64,000 bases of DNA from Trochalopteron elliotii (lineage: Eukaryota > Chordata > Aves > Passeriformes > Leiothrichidae), in NCBI GenBank assembly GCA_024734555.1, contig JANPWX010000338.1:1689202-1753201 (forward strand), written 5' to 3'. The notes beneath the pieces were generated by a model that was not told the DNA's origin, searched no databases, and saw only the letters and a program-made list of their open reading frames with translations. Position 1 is the first letter of the stretch; each line of letters starts with the position of its first letter. A program made the translations under genes and the position numbers. Positions 54,701 to 64,000 of this stretch are shown one piece after another.

Positions 54701-56512
54701 AAGGTCAAGAGTTGTGCTGCATCACTGGCCTGCTCAAGGAGCTGCTCGTGGATCTATTTATGAGTGTATTATAAAAATGCCTATATTTTTAATATATATA
54801 TTACATATGCTTGCCTCTCACATTTTGTGAAGATGCAGTATCATCCATGCAGGGAGGTAATTAGGGTGTGAAGGAGCTCAAGGGAGAGTAGAGTTGTACT
54901 CAGCCAGGTAACACTGTTCGAGGTTATGCAAAGTCTAGAGAAAGGGTGGGTTGTAGTGCGCAGTTCCTCTTTGTGCCACAGAAAATGAAGTGTCTAAGCT
55001 CAGATCTTAGAGGGAAGTTCTCGGCTCCCAGAGGGTCTTACTAAAGAAATCCTGTCTCTCCCTCTGAGCTTAAATTTATGAAGTCAAGAGAATATCAAAG
55101 TGTTCAAATTATGAAAAAAAGTTTTATATTCTGTTCTTTTATATTTTTTTAAATTGCCTAGTATTTCTGGGTTACTTTCACTATTCTATTTTAAACTGAT
55201 TATCCTCCTACAAGTGATATTCTCTTGCCATATTACCTGCATTTAGAATTAGTTTTTAATTTTACTTAGAAAATCAAGTCTGAACTAGGAGCAGATCTAT
55301 AAAAAGCTAGAAGTGTAGGTAAGGGCAAATTATGTAGGTAACTTACCTGCCCTTTGTGTTGAAGTCTGTGGTGCCAGGTACTTTCTCAAATTTGTGCTGC
55401 TGATGTCGAGCTGAGATACAGTGAGTAGAAGAAATGGACTTGTAGCTGCAAATGTCAGGTGAGCTTATATTCCTAGCAGAAAAAAAGTGTTTACATCTAA
55501 AATTAATTAACGTCTTGAGGAAAGCTGTATGTACATACAGGAATTAACATAGGATAACAGTATTTAAAACCAAGCATGATTAAGTTTTCTGATTTTGTCC
55601 TGTACTAACAATATTCCACTTAAGAGAAGTCCCGAGACAAAGGATTCAAAAACAGCAATCTTATGATAGATCAGGTAACTGAAATCCCAATTTACTTTGA
55701 ATCACTTTTTCTGGAAATTAATGACTTGGCATGCACTTACTTACTTATGTGTTACTTTACTGAGTAAAATGGATGTAAAATTAACTCTTAACTTGATTAG
55801 AATATCAGAATCTTACTATGATTAAAACCACTGTGGCTACCGGTCATCAGATGTCTGGAATTTGCTATTTTCTTTATGCAAGTTAAACAGCTATTTTGTA
55901 TTTGAATTTTGTTACACATAATATAAAATAAAATAATTTCTTTAAATACAGAATACAATCTTTGATGAGTCATTTCACCAAATTTAGTTTTGCTGCCCAG
56001 AAATAGAAATTGGGCTATATTTAGTTTTGCAAATTTATCAGCTAGTGGTATCTCAGTTTTTTATAGAGGAAAGAATAAGCAATGACCAATTAGATAAAAT
56101 CATGCAGCTTTGGTATTGTTCATTATCCACACTGGAGCCAAGTGTCCGTGCTCCTGTGATAAAATTAGCATCTCTGATACTCCACTGTGACCGCAGGCGG
56201 AGAAAGGCAGTAGGTAGCAAAAGCGGAACTGCTAAGCATGCCCACATAAGAATGTCACACTTAGGTAACAGAGTGTCCCTCAGGTCAGCCTACGATAAGA
56301 GCAAAGTCAAACAAGGCTGAATCCTTGATGTTTTGTGTTTTAAGTATCTGAAAATTGTTCACGACCAGCCTCGACCTACAAGACCTCAAATGATCATATG
56401 AGCAAGGCAATAAATTGGTGGTAACTTGCCCTGGGGCCCACGTTGTAGTTGTGATGTTGTGAAAGTTACATCTAGTGTTAGCCTGTCCACATAGATCTGC
56501 CTGCTTTTTCAG

Positions 56513-56744
56513 GATTCTCAGACAGGAAAATTTTATATTCACTTTTACCGAAGGGAAACTATGGTGGCTGAATGGGCATGGCTGAAAGGTTCTGCATCGT
56601 ATCAGTGCAGTCCAGTGGAGATGCACGGGAATACCACAGCATCAGGAGAGCTGGGGAACCACTTGCTTTCCAAAACTCCACACCTGAGCAAGATTTTGGC
56701 AAAGCCAGCGGTTTGTAGCCCTGCAGTATTTGCCAAACATCCAG
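56513..56744 (+). other. Open frame continuous with the TR-beta1-type exon; alternative 5' extension
   Basis: The TR-beta1-type frame stays open leftward from 56744 to a TAG at 56492-56494. A strong acceptor, CCTGCTTTTTCAG, ends at 56512. An ATG at 56561 has an optimal context (A at -3, G at +4), and another in-frame ATG lies at 56621. If an exon began at 56513, the 65-nt start exon would join it out of frame and stop quickly. Translation would then have to begin at 56561 and would give a roughly 149-residue N-terminal region ending in EEKKCK. I see no similarity to TR-beta1 in the extension itself. It may be intron that happens to be open, or an alternative first coding exon. Confidence 0.35.
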
Positions 56745-57008
56745 GACATGGCCTCCTGTTGTGGGACAGACTGATTCACCTTCCTGACAGAAATCAGAAA
56801 TGGAATGTAGTGACCATAACAGAAAATCGTTTCTGTAGGAAAAGACACTTCAAAAATTATGATATCCAGAGGAATGGACACCAGCTTCCGCAATGGCTAC
56901 ATGCTTCAACTTGGACTAGTACAATTTTACAGCCAGACCATACAAAAGCAAACTCTCAAATCATGTCAAGTGCCCAGGAATACCAAAAAGAAGAAAAAAA
57001 GTGTAAAG
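56745..57008 (+). CDS. THRB: THRB TR-beta1-specific A/B-domain exon
   Basis: This exon encodes most of the N-terminal A/B (AF-1) region of a TR-beta1-type thyroid hormone receptor. Translation in the frame set by the 43442-43506 exon gives an 88-codon stretch beginning GHGLLLWD. It aligns throughout with the human TR-beta1 N terminus as I recall it: GL--WD---H-PDR, a shared RK-H, TWTS-I, DH, SSAQ, and the terminal EEKKCK plus a split Gly codon. There is one net residue of length difference. The donor AAAG|GTAACT at 57008/57009 is good and ends in phase 1, matching the human junction before YIPSYLDKDE. The proposed acceptor CATCCAG has almost no pyrimidine tract; CCCTGCAG ending at 56726 is an alternative in the same phase, adding six residues. 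The 264-nt length is divisible by three, so skipping keeps the frame. Similarity outside the motifs is modest, suggesting relaxed constraint. Homology is fairly sure; use in birds is unproven. Confidence 0.78.
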
Positions 57009-60000
57009 GTAACTGATGCCATGAAGAGCACAGCAAATGCTGTATTTAGGAAAAAACAGAACAAAGCAAAACCAGGTTATGTCTTTGTTTACTGTCAGGG
57101 GTTTGGCCATTGGTAAAAGCATTATTATGTGGGGATGTTTTCTTGCTACCAACCTTTTTTTAATTTTTTTTTTTCATCAGTGGTAATTGTGGTTTTTAGT
57201 TTTCTCTTCTGCAAATTTAGTAGCTTTGTGAAGAGCCCTTATGACAATGTGATGAGTACTTACTGGCTTTTCGTGCGTGATGCCTACTACAAAATAATAT
57301 CTCTTATTTTAGAGCTTTTAAAAAGTATTTGCCTCTCTCTTTATGATCTTTTTAAGCTGATCAAAAATATTTTCTGAACCTGGTCTTTTAAAATAAAGCA
57401 TGTCTTTATACATTAAAAATGAAAAGACAAAAGAAAGCCTTCTTTTCTACCTTCAGGGTGTTCAGCTCTCACCTGTGACTGTGTTGTTTGCCTTCTTTCT
57501 TGTTATTAACCATACCCAAAGCCTCAGTAAGTGCATGTACAGAGCTCAAGTGGGACTTCTTGTTAGGAATATTCTCTGCCTCACTAGTCAGGAGAATAAA
57601 CCATTTTCTCTGAGGTAGGTTGTTTTGTTCACATCAGCACAGCATTGAAGGAATTCCTTTTAGTAATCACAGTTGCTAAGGTATTAGCACAAATGTAGTG
57701 CTTAAGTTATTCTTATTCCTCTTTAAACTTGGATAAATAGTTCTTCATTGCTCTTTGCCTAAAAAATAATTACTGTATATTGGGAAGAGGGGGATTACAA
57801 GTTGTTTTCTTTTACTTAAGTCTTGCGTCACTCCAGGAAGAAAGATTACAGTGTCAGGAAGGATATCACCTCATGAAAAAGTTAAACTGGTCTAAGTACC
57901 TGATTTCTTTAGATTTAGTTGTGCTTTACCTCAGAATGCCTCTTTGCTAACAGATGTCAGGTGTTGATCGCTTTAACGTCTTACTAAGGGCTGTCAAGAG
58001 GCTACCAAACCCAGACAGTCCCATCCAGGAGCCTGTTAATTATGTTATGTCAAGCTAAATTAGCCTGTTTTCTGCTTGGTTTTATTTTTGAACAAATGAA
58101 ACTTCCTACCTTGATGTTTTCATGTGAAGTTGAGGCAGGGAATGACTCAAAAAAGGTACATGTTTTAAGTATTGGCCATTACTTTCTCAAGAGATAAGCT
58201 CTGTAATTAACTGATGTCTGCTAACAGGGTCTTCCAATTATGATATATGGGGAGGCTTAACCAACTGGGTTGTCTGGGTCACAGGTCTATAATTACTCTT
58301 AGTAATATTTGTTCAGGGGCCATCTTAAAAGTTGTCAAAACTATTCAAGAATTTTTTTTGCCCATTTGTTGGCCAGCATCTCAAGGAGCAAACAGTCTTG
58401 TTCTGACAAGACTGTGTGCTACCGATCCGTGTCATGAATAGGGCAAGAAAAAGCAAGCACAAACCCTGGGGGAGTCCTGATCAGAAAAGAGCAAGCTCCA
58501 TTCTCTTTTTACCAAATTTATTCAAGGTGTCAAAAATATTTTGAGGGATAACTGGAATTGTAGTGAATCTGAACGTTTAAATATAAACTATGACATTCTT
58601 TGTTATTCAAGCAGACTAATGAGTCTGATTTCAATAAAAGGCACATCACACTGGCATTTTATGAGTCACAGACAAATTTAGTGTCATGTCATAACCAGTG
58701 AGGGTTTTTTGAGAGGAGCAGTTTTAGAGAAATAACTGACTTGGTACACATGGAGAAAAGAGGTGTGCTGTTGTCTAAGTAAGATTTTCCTCTGGTTTGT
58801 ACACAGAGCAGCTAGTTTGAATCTCCCCGCATCTGTTGCAAACCCAAGGAAATCATTTTATGTCAGAAAGATTTAGCTTTTTTTTCCTTCAAGTGCTATT
58901 ATAAATGTAGCATAGACAAAATGATGGGTTTTTTGATGTCTTATCTTCCACTGAGACATACTTCAGGAACTGTCAAATGCTGTTGTGACTTTTCAGCAGT
59001 AGAATTCCATAATCCTGCATGCTTTATGGCTTATTTTGAAAACTCTACTTGTGACTAAGATAAACACCATGAAGAGTTAATTTTCTGTTCTTGTAAATAC
59101 TTGTTGTTATTTTGGATTCTGATGTTTGAGATTTTCTTAGCTTAATCTCTAACAGTAAGTTTGCATAGTCATACATCTGAGGGACCATTTTGATTCTTTG
59201 GTCATAGTGTGTAAAGTGAATTAATAAGGTGATGCAAATACGTACATTAAAGAGAGATGGTAACTCATTGTATGAGCACTGAGGTAGTTGTATTTGACAA
59301 CTTATGTGTGTTGTAAAGCCACATTAGTAGTTTTGCTCAAAAGCTGTTGCAGTTTTCAGTGTATTTTCCTTACGATATGAGAAGATCTGTCTGGGATGTA
59401 GCCCATGTTATGAAAGTGCAGATTTGTGTTTGCTCAGGAAAGCAGTGATCTAATTTCTTTTTTTTTCCTTTTTTTTCCCCCAAAACCATCAGAGGTGGCT
59501 GAGACAATTCAGGAAACAAAAAAATCTATAAATAGGAAATATAACAGTTATTTTGTAATGTGTAAAAATTTGTTTTACAAAACTAGGAACTGATAATACA
59601 GGCATACAAAACTGTGAGGAGTTCAGAATGGTGTGTTTAATCTTTGCAACTACATGTTTATATGTGCAAAATTTTTTTTACTAAATCCTGGATTTTTATT
59701 CAGCTTTATGCATGAAGTCTCTGAACAGCAACCAGCGTAAGACGCTTCCATTTGGTCCTTCAGAAGTGGCACTTTGCCATGACTGATTTGAATGCTCTGC
59801 AATACCTCCCACGTCCCGACACTGCCGAATCTTTTAGAATGGCATGTGGGGGCCCTATCTGCGATACTCAGGACTCTAGACCAGGGGTGCACAGTTTGGA
59901 AAAAGTCAGGAGAGTAGGACTCTTGCAGGTAATGTGCCACAGCAGATTAAATTGCACTCCATGATACTTCTTTTTTTCTGTGTCTTTGTCCATTGGGCTA

Positions 60001-60925
60001 TAGCGTCCAGAGGGTCATCCACCAGATTTTTGTGTCTCCTTAACATTTCTGTGGGTTAATTTTGGTGGGTTTGGTAACCAAGCTAAGTCACGAGAGAATT
60101 AAGTGCATCTTAATGGGGGTATTTCATTGTTAGTAATTAAAAGTCTTAGTCATAATTTGGAAAACAGGAGCTAATGAAGAGCTGAATGGTGTAGTGTAAG
60201 GCAGTCTCTTCTGCAGACTCCCCTTTTCAGGCATTCTCAGCCTGATTTCTGTCTACCCAGTTAATACCACTGGCTGCGCTAGACTTACTTCTGATTTACA
60301 CAAGGGTGAGTATATAAAAATCTTTGGGGCATTCCAGATGCATGTTCAACAAGTAATTACTGCCTTTTTTAGAGCAATGGACTAACACCTTAGGCTATGA
60401 GAGGTTGGAGCTTTGGATCCTCTGCCATTACAGTATCAAAATTTCTATTTTATTGCTGGCTTGTTTGCTTGAATTGAAGGGCTTATTCTAATGATGATTA
60501 ACTTCCATGTGTTCACATAATCAGACACGTGTGAACTAACAAAATTCCAAGTGTGATATTACATTGCTGGAGGCAACAAAAGCTCGACATGACATGATGT
60601 AAAGACATGAATAGTGAAATTGGAATACAAAACAAAGAAAAACTCTTAATACTATTCTACTCCACTTTCAGACTTTTGATAAAGACACTGTCTGACTGTC
60701 TTGTATCAGACAATTTAATTCAAAGGCATTCATGAAACGAAGCTACAGGATTGGGCCCTAAAAGATTAAAATGAAAATATTTTAGGAATATTTCAGTTTT
60801 TTAAATCTTTGCAGTGTTCTTTGAACTGATTTGTTTCCAAGGGAACAACAATCTGCAAAGCTTTAAATCTCTTTAATATTAGCATATCACAGGTAAGGAG
60901 CCCACATTGCCTGGCAGTGTTCATC

Positions 60926-60954
60926 TTTTTTTTTTGTTGTTTGTTTGTTTGTTG
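60926..60954 (+). repeat. T-run and (GTTT)n microsatellite
   Basis: A 10-base T-run followed by GTT and then GTTT units (TTGTTTGTTTGTTTGTTGG). It is a simple repeat in the intron upstream of the TR-beta2 promoter, with no sign of function. Confidence 0.85.
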
Positions 60955-63262
60955 GAAAAGTCTTACATTCATTTTTCATTTTTTCCTCATCCTTCACAGT
61001 TTCATGTAATTTAGTTTCCTTATGGTATTAAAGGAACTCTTGACAAAAATAGTACATGTCACACATTTCTAAACATTATTGATACAGCAATAGAAAATAA
61101 GAAATGTTTGAGGGTTTTATTTTGGAACAGAAGGTAAGTCACAGGCTGTGCCATGTTGAAATACCGTTTCCTTAGGTGCCATCCTGGCTGGAACAATTTT
61201 GTTACTGAAAAAACTAAACAGAACTGAATTAAAATTCAAATTAAAATAAACAGCATTAAAAAACTAAACATGAATTAAAAAACTAAACAGAATTCCCCCA
61301 GTCAGAGGGGGTAAAAACATGAGAAGAGAAGATTTGTGGGAATTTTGACTTTGCTGGCAAAGCAAATCCACATGGGAAAAAATCTCACTAAGAATTTAAA
61401 GCCCAGCTCTCCAAAGCTTTTTTGGGTGGTGTAAAAGTATCTAGGTATTGTGCTCTGCTAACCTGTAAAACACAGCCTGACCTCTGTGGGAACGCTACAT
61501 AAATTCCTGTTGGCGGTACAGGGGATCTTTTTGTGGTAAATTAACAACCCAGGTACCATACTTGGGAATATTTTACTGGGAGTATGGAGAAGTAAACTCA
61601 GCAAGCTGCATGTGTAACATACACTGCAGTATTACCAACCCATCACCTCAGTGGGAATGGTTTGGAGATTTCGGTATAAACAATTATTGCAGAGTTTCTT
61701 GAATGAAACACAGGCATTTTTAATGAAGTCCTGAACACCCATTATTGAAAAATCATATACTTCATGAGACATGCTTTTTATCACAGACAAACTCACTGTA
61801 AAATCTAGATGATGGGCCTGAATTAAAATGAAAATTAACTTTTATTGTGTGCTTCTTCACACTGTATTTTACAGCGGTATTTGTTGAGCTAGACAATGGT
61901 AAATTAATAAGGGTTCATTAGGGTTTTACTTGTTGGATTTCAGTAACTCTTTGTGGTCTTACAGAAATATAACATTTAAATTTTTAGAGTTTCAGCAGAA
62001 CAAGTTGGTTTTGGAGGCAGCTTCATTGACTTCAGTAGCACCGATCTCAGTAAAGTTTGGTTTGATTTACCAAATGTATTATTATTTTTTGAGCAAGTTA
62101 ATAAGAAGTGCATGTTGAAAATGCTTTTGTAGTTAGAGGGGACAGAAGAACTCAAAATACAAATTTTAACTTGTCTGATCATTGGAAGGACTTGTCCTGG
62201 ATTTGGTAGTTAATTAGACATTAACTGGAAATGCTACTTATTTAGATAGGTTAGTTACAGTTGTATGTTGGAAGGGAAAGTGTTTCTCTGTTGGCTGTTT
62301 TTATTAGTCTGAAATATTTAGCAATATCGGATAGGGAAAATTATGGATTTGTCATCCACAGTTCTTTCCTATTTCACTGAACTTTTGAGGACTATTTAGG
62401 AGTATGTTCATCAAGATTGCTAGATGTATGCTTAAGATCCTAGAAGAAAAAGGGCCAAGTTACAAGGTAATTTTGGCAATCCTTTAGCTTAAAGTGAGTG
62501 AAATAAGAAAGCTGTCATTATCAAATCAGTAATAACTCAGCTCCCTAATAATAAGAACAGATATTAGAAAGGGATACCAGTTTGTTACTGACTTCACAAG
62601 TTTTACTCTATTTTAGCTGTGCTGTAAAGAAAAAACCCCATTTTCCTAGTTAAAAAAAAAAAAAGCAGCCAATATATGTTAAAAATAAAATATTTTTTTT
62701 AGATCAAAAAAGAACAGCTGATTAAAGAAGGTGTATTAACCATACTGAAGTTTGGGGTGCATTAAGCAATTAAAATATACAGTTTTTGTTGTAGTGGCAT
62801 TGTCATGTTCATAGTTCATAGGTGAGCCAAAATAAGCAAAAAATATTCCTTCCTTTCCTCAGTCTGTTACCAGAAAAAAAGCTCTTCTAAAAGTACTTCA
62901 TTACTGATACAGAAAAGATAATAAGGCAGAGTAGCAAAGCAATTAGCTTATTGATAATATTTAAGCAGTGTTCTTTTTGCTGATTATATTATTTTGAAGT
63001 TTCCCACCTGTTGAACTCAATAGAAATCACTTCTTGAAATCACTGAAGTTTAGAAAAACTGCTTTCCCGTAAATTCATTACCAGGCAGTGGAGAGGATTG
63101 TGTATGTGTGATGGGGATGGGGAAGTTCATGCATGTAATTCTGTAAAACAAAATCAATAAAGCTGATGACAGATTAAGTTGCTAAATTTTGTAAAACTAG
63201 ACTACTGTTTGGGTCATCAGCACAGCACTATTGGATTTTCTATGGTTTAATGCTGAAAAACA

Positions 63263-63274
63263 GGATTATTGATT
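63263..63274 (-). promoter_or_regulatory. Overlapping OTX/CRX and ONECUT motifs, candidate cone enhancer site
   Basis: On the minus strand the sequence reads AATCAATAATCC. AATCAATA is a full ONECUT (HNF6-type) site and TAATCC is the OTX2/CRX core; they share two bases. The site is about 515 bases upstream of the TR-beta2 start codon. Joint OTX2 and ONECUT1 control of a THRB enhancer (ThrbCRM1) in retinal progenitors making cones is published. Whether this is that element cannot be decided from the sequence alone. A near-core GGATTTT follows at 63278-63284. Confidence 0.55.
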
Positions 63275-63339
63275 TTAGGATTTTCAGCGTATCCCCTCCG
63301 GGAGTTCTTAAGCAGCCTTTATAATTCTTCACACTTAAG

Positions 63340-63784
63340 TTGACAACTACAGCGACATAACTGTGTCCTCGCCTTAGTAATCGTTTTCTAATCATATTGT
63401 AAAAGGCTGAAAATGGTTTATAAAATGATTATTCCAGACAAGCGGGGGAACAGGAGGGTTGTCAGGATGTCGCTTCTTTGTCTGGTGGTCATTGCTACCT
63501 GACTGCCATCTTCCCTTGGAATTAACTTACAGTCACAGATTAAGACCTTTGACTGTCATAAATCTGCTTCCCAATATGTTTGACTGGCAGGGGAGTTCAC
63601 AAGCCGTCCCAATATAAATAGGATTTTAGCACATCAGGTGCTGCTCCGAAGTAAAACGGGCTGTTTTGCAGTCGACTTTGTTGGTGTATATTCATTGCTC
63701 CTCTCCCGATCCATGTGTATGCATGCCTGCATGTGTATGCATGTGTGTGTGTACGTAAAGTAGAAGCTGAGATAGGCTAACAAA
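63340..63784 (+). promoter_or_regulatory. THRB: Probable TR-beta2 promoter and 5' leader
   Basis: This is the segment directly upstream of the TR-beta2 start codon. A TATA-like word, TATAAATA, is at 63613-63620, which would put transcription start near 63640-63650. An E-box, CAGGTG, is at 63635-63640, the class bound by NeuroD-type factors. TATATTCAT at 63687-63695 fits the Pit-1 consensus WWTATNCAT; pituitary TR-beta2 promoters of mammals are known Pit-1 targets. TAAT cores at 63399-63415 and GATTAAG near 63538 could bind photoreceptor or pituitary homeodomain proteins. An alternating ATGTGT tract covers about 63712-63754. There is no CpG island, consistent with a tissue-restricted promoter. 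The start site and factor binding are inferred. Confidence 0.6.
63713..63763 (+). promoter_or_regulatory. Overlapping upstream ORFs in the TR-beta2 leader
   Basis: Six ATGs lie in the repeat-like tract at 63713, 63719, 63723, 63731, 63737 and 63741. Those at 63713, 63719, 63731 and 63737 share one frame that ends at TAG 63761-63763, giving up to 16 Cys/Met-rich codons. Those at 63723 and 63741 share a second frame ending at TAA 63756-63758, up to 11 codons. All terminate before the TR-beta2 ATG at 63785, so scanning ribosomes would need to re-initiate or leak through. This holds only if transcription starts upstream of 63713. Confidence 0.6.
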
Positions 63785-64000
63785 ATGAACTACTGTATGC
63801 AAGAGATATATGAAGTGCACCCAGCTGCTGGTAGCAATTGCTACATGCAGTCCACTGATTATTGCACATATATCGAAGATAATCAGGGTTACAGCAGTTG
63901 TGATGCTCAGGTCCTGCACAGTAACAACATATATATGGAACAGGCCTGGGCGGTGAATCAGCCTTATACCTGTAGTTACCCTGGAAACGTGTTTAAAAGC
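63785..64000 (+). CDS. THRB: Thyroid hormone receptor beta-2 (TR-beta2), N-terminal first coding exon, partial
   Basis: The first 72 codons of TR-beta2, cut by the window end with no stop. TR-beta2 is a T3-dependent nuclear receptor that binds response elements, usually with RXR. It is restricted largely to cone photoreceptors, pituitary, hypothalamus and inner ear, and it sets cone opsin identity and the thyroid feedback axis. The N terminus reads MNYCMQEIYEVHPAAGSNCY, then includes IYMEQAWAVNQPYTCSYPGN at residues 49-68 and ends in FKS at 70-72. These blocks are hallmarks of the TR-beta2 A/B region in mammals and chicken as I recall them. The region is Tyr/Cys-rich with no zinc finger; DNA- and ligand-binding domains are encoded downstream. 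The start is fixed by an in-frame TAG at 63773-63775, A at -3 and homology to the known TR-beta2 start. An antisense open frame over 63692-63919 is a shadow. Confidence 0.95.
   Translation, partial: MNYCMQEIYEVHPAAGSNCYMQSTDYCTYIEDNQGYSSCDAQVLHSNNIYMEQAWAVNQPYTCSYPGNVFKS

Larger units (their letters stand above)
43507..56744 (+). other. THRB: THRB intron between start exon and TR-beta1-type exon
   Basis: About 13.2 kb bounded by GTAATC at the left and CATCCAG at the right. It contains the third CR1 fragment, an A-run at 48705-48721 and small direct repeats (for example at 45873-45905 and 48546-48570). No other exon is recognisable from coding similarity. An AATCAATA word (ONECUT-type) and a CAGCTG E-box lie just inside the left end, at 43515-43522 and about 43527. 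Open frames inside it are short and unsupported. Confidence 0.7.
57009..63339 (+). other. THRB: THRB intron leading to the TR-beta2 promoter
   Basis: About 6.3 kb starting at GTAACT, with no further exon recognised. It has a (GTTT)n tract at about 60926-60954, an AT-rich block near 61205-61300 with three copies of an AAAAAACTAAACA-like word, and A-runs near 62650. The last few hundred bases hold the OTX/CRX-ONECUT composite site. The segment separates the TR-beta1-type exon from the TR-beta2 first exon, the same order as in mammalian THRB, and is a likely home for TR-beta2 enhancers. Confidence 0.65.

Noticed and set aside
56859..57116. 85-codon plus-strand frame
   Set aside because: Wrong frame over the TR-beta1-type exon; the homologous frame is the one ending EEKKCK.
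63692..63919. 75-codon minus-strand frame
   Set aside because: Antisense shadow of the TR-beta2 exon and its leader repeat.
1..64000. CRISPR arrays, operons, tRNA or rRNA genes, prophage-like modules
   Set aside because: No spaced direct-repeat arrays, no tRNA promoter boxes or rRNA cores seen, and the sequence is clearly vertebrate.

Overview
This window is vertebrate, almost certainly avian, nuclear DNA. It is AT-rich and gene-poor and has no bacterial-style operons. It carries a few 5'-truncated CR1 retroposon copies, simple repeats and two assembly gaps. Three stretches match thyroid hormone receptor beta (THRB) N-terminal exons, all on the + strand and in the gene's expected order. The comparisons with human and other THRB proteins are from memory; no search was run.

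Layout. 1-92 is a pyrimidine microsatellite and 432-757 a CR1 fragment. About 0.8-40.9 kb holds no gene I can support; it is either the long 5' intron region of THRB or the flank upstream of it, with an assembly gap at 13701-13800 beside a degenerate minisatellite. A second gap (40885-41277) ends in a CpG-island-like segment (41278-41570), about 2 kb upstream of the first recognised exon. A second CR1 copy lies at 41803-42335.

THRB exons. (a) 43442-43506 is a 65-nt exon with the conserved start-codon context; it matches the human exon that begins TR-beta1. The human first ATG is ATA here, and the second ATG, in-frame and five codons on, is kept. (b) 56745-57008 is a 264-nt exon matching the TR-beta1-specific A/B domain and ending in the conserved EEKKCK plus a split Gly codon at a good GT donor. 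(c) 63785-64000 is the first 72 codons of the TR-beta2-specific first exon, which runs off the window end. Its probable promoter lies directly upstream.

How they work together. Exon (a) ends in phase 1, and exon (b) starts and ends in phase 1 and is divisible by three. Exon (b) can therefore be included, giving a TR-beta1-like N terminus, or skipped, giving Met-Ser-Gly joined to the shared DNA-binding-domain exon. The skipped form agrees with the short avian TR-beta form as I recall it. TR-beta2 is made from a separate internal promoter and joins the same downstream exons. The DNA-binding and ligand-binding domains lie beyond the right edge.

The best leads are an overlapping OTX/CRX-ONECUT composite site 0.5 kb upstream of TR-beta2, short upstream ORFs in both leaders, the displaced TR-beta1 start codon, the weak exon (b) acceptor, and the gap-bordering CpG island. 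I found no unknown gene system; the remaining open reading frames look like chance or repeat-derived frames.
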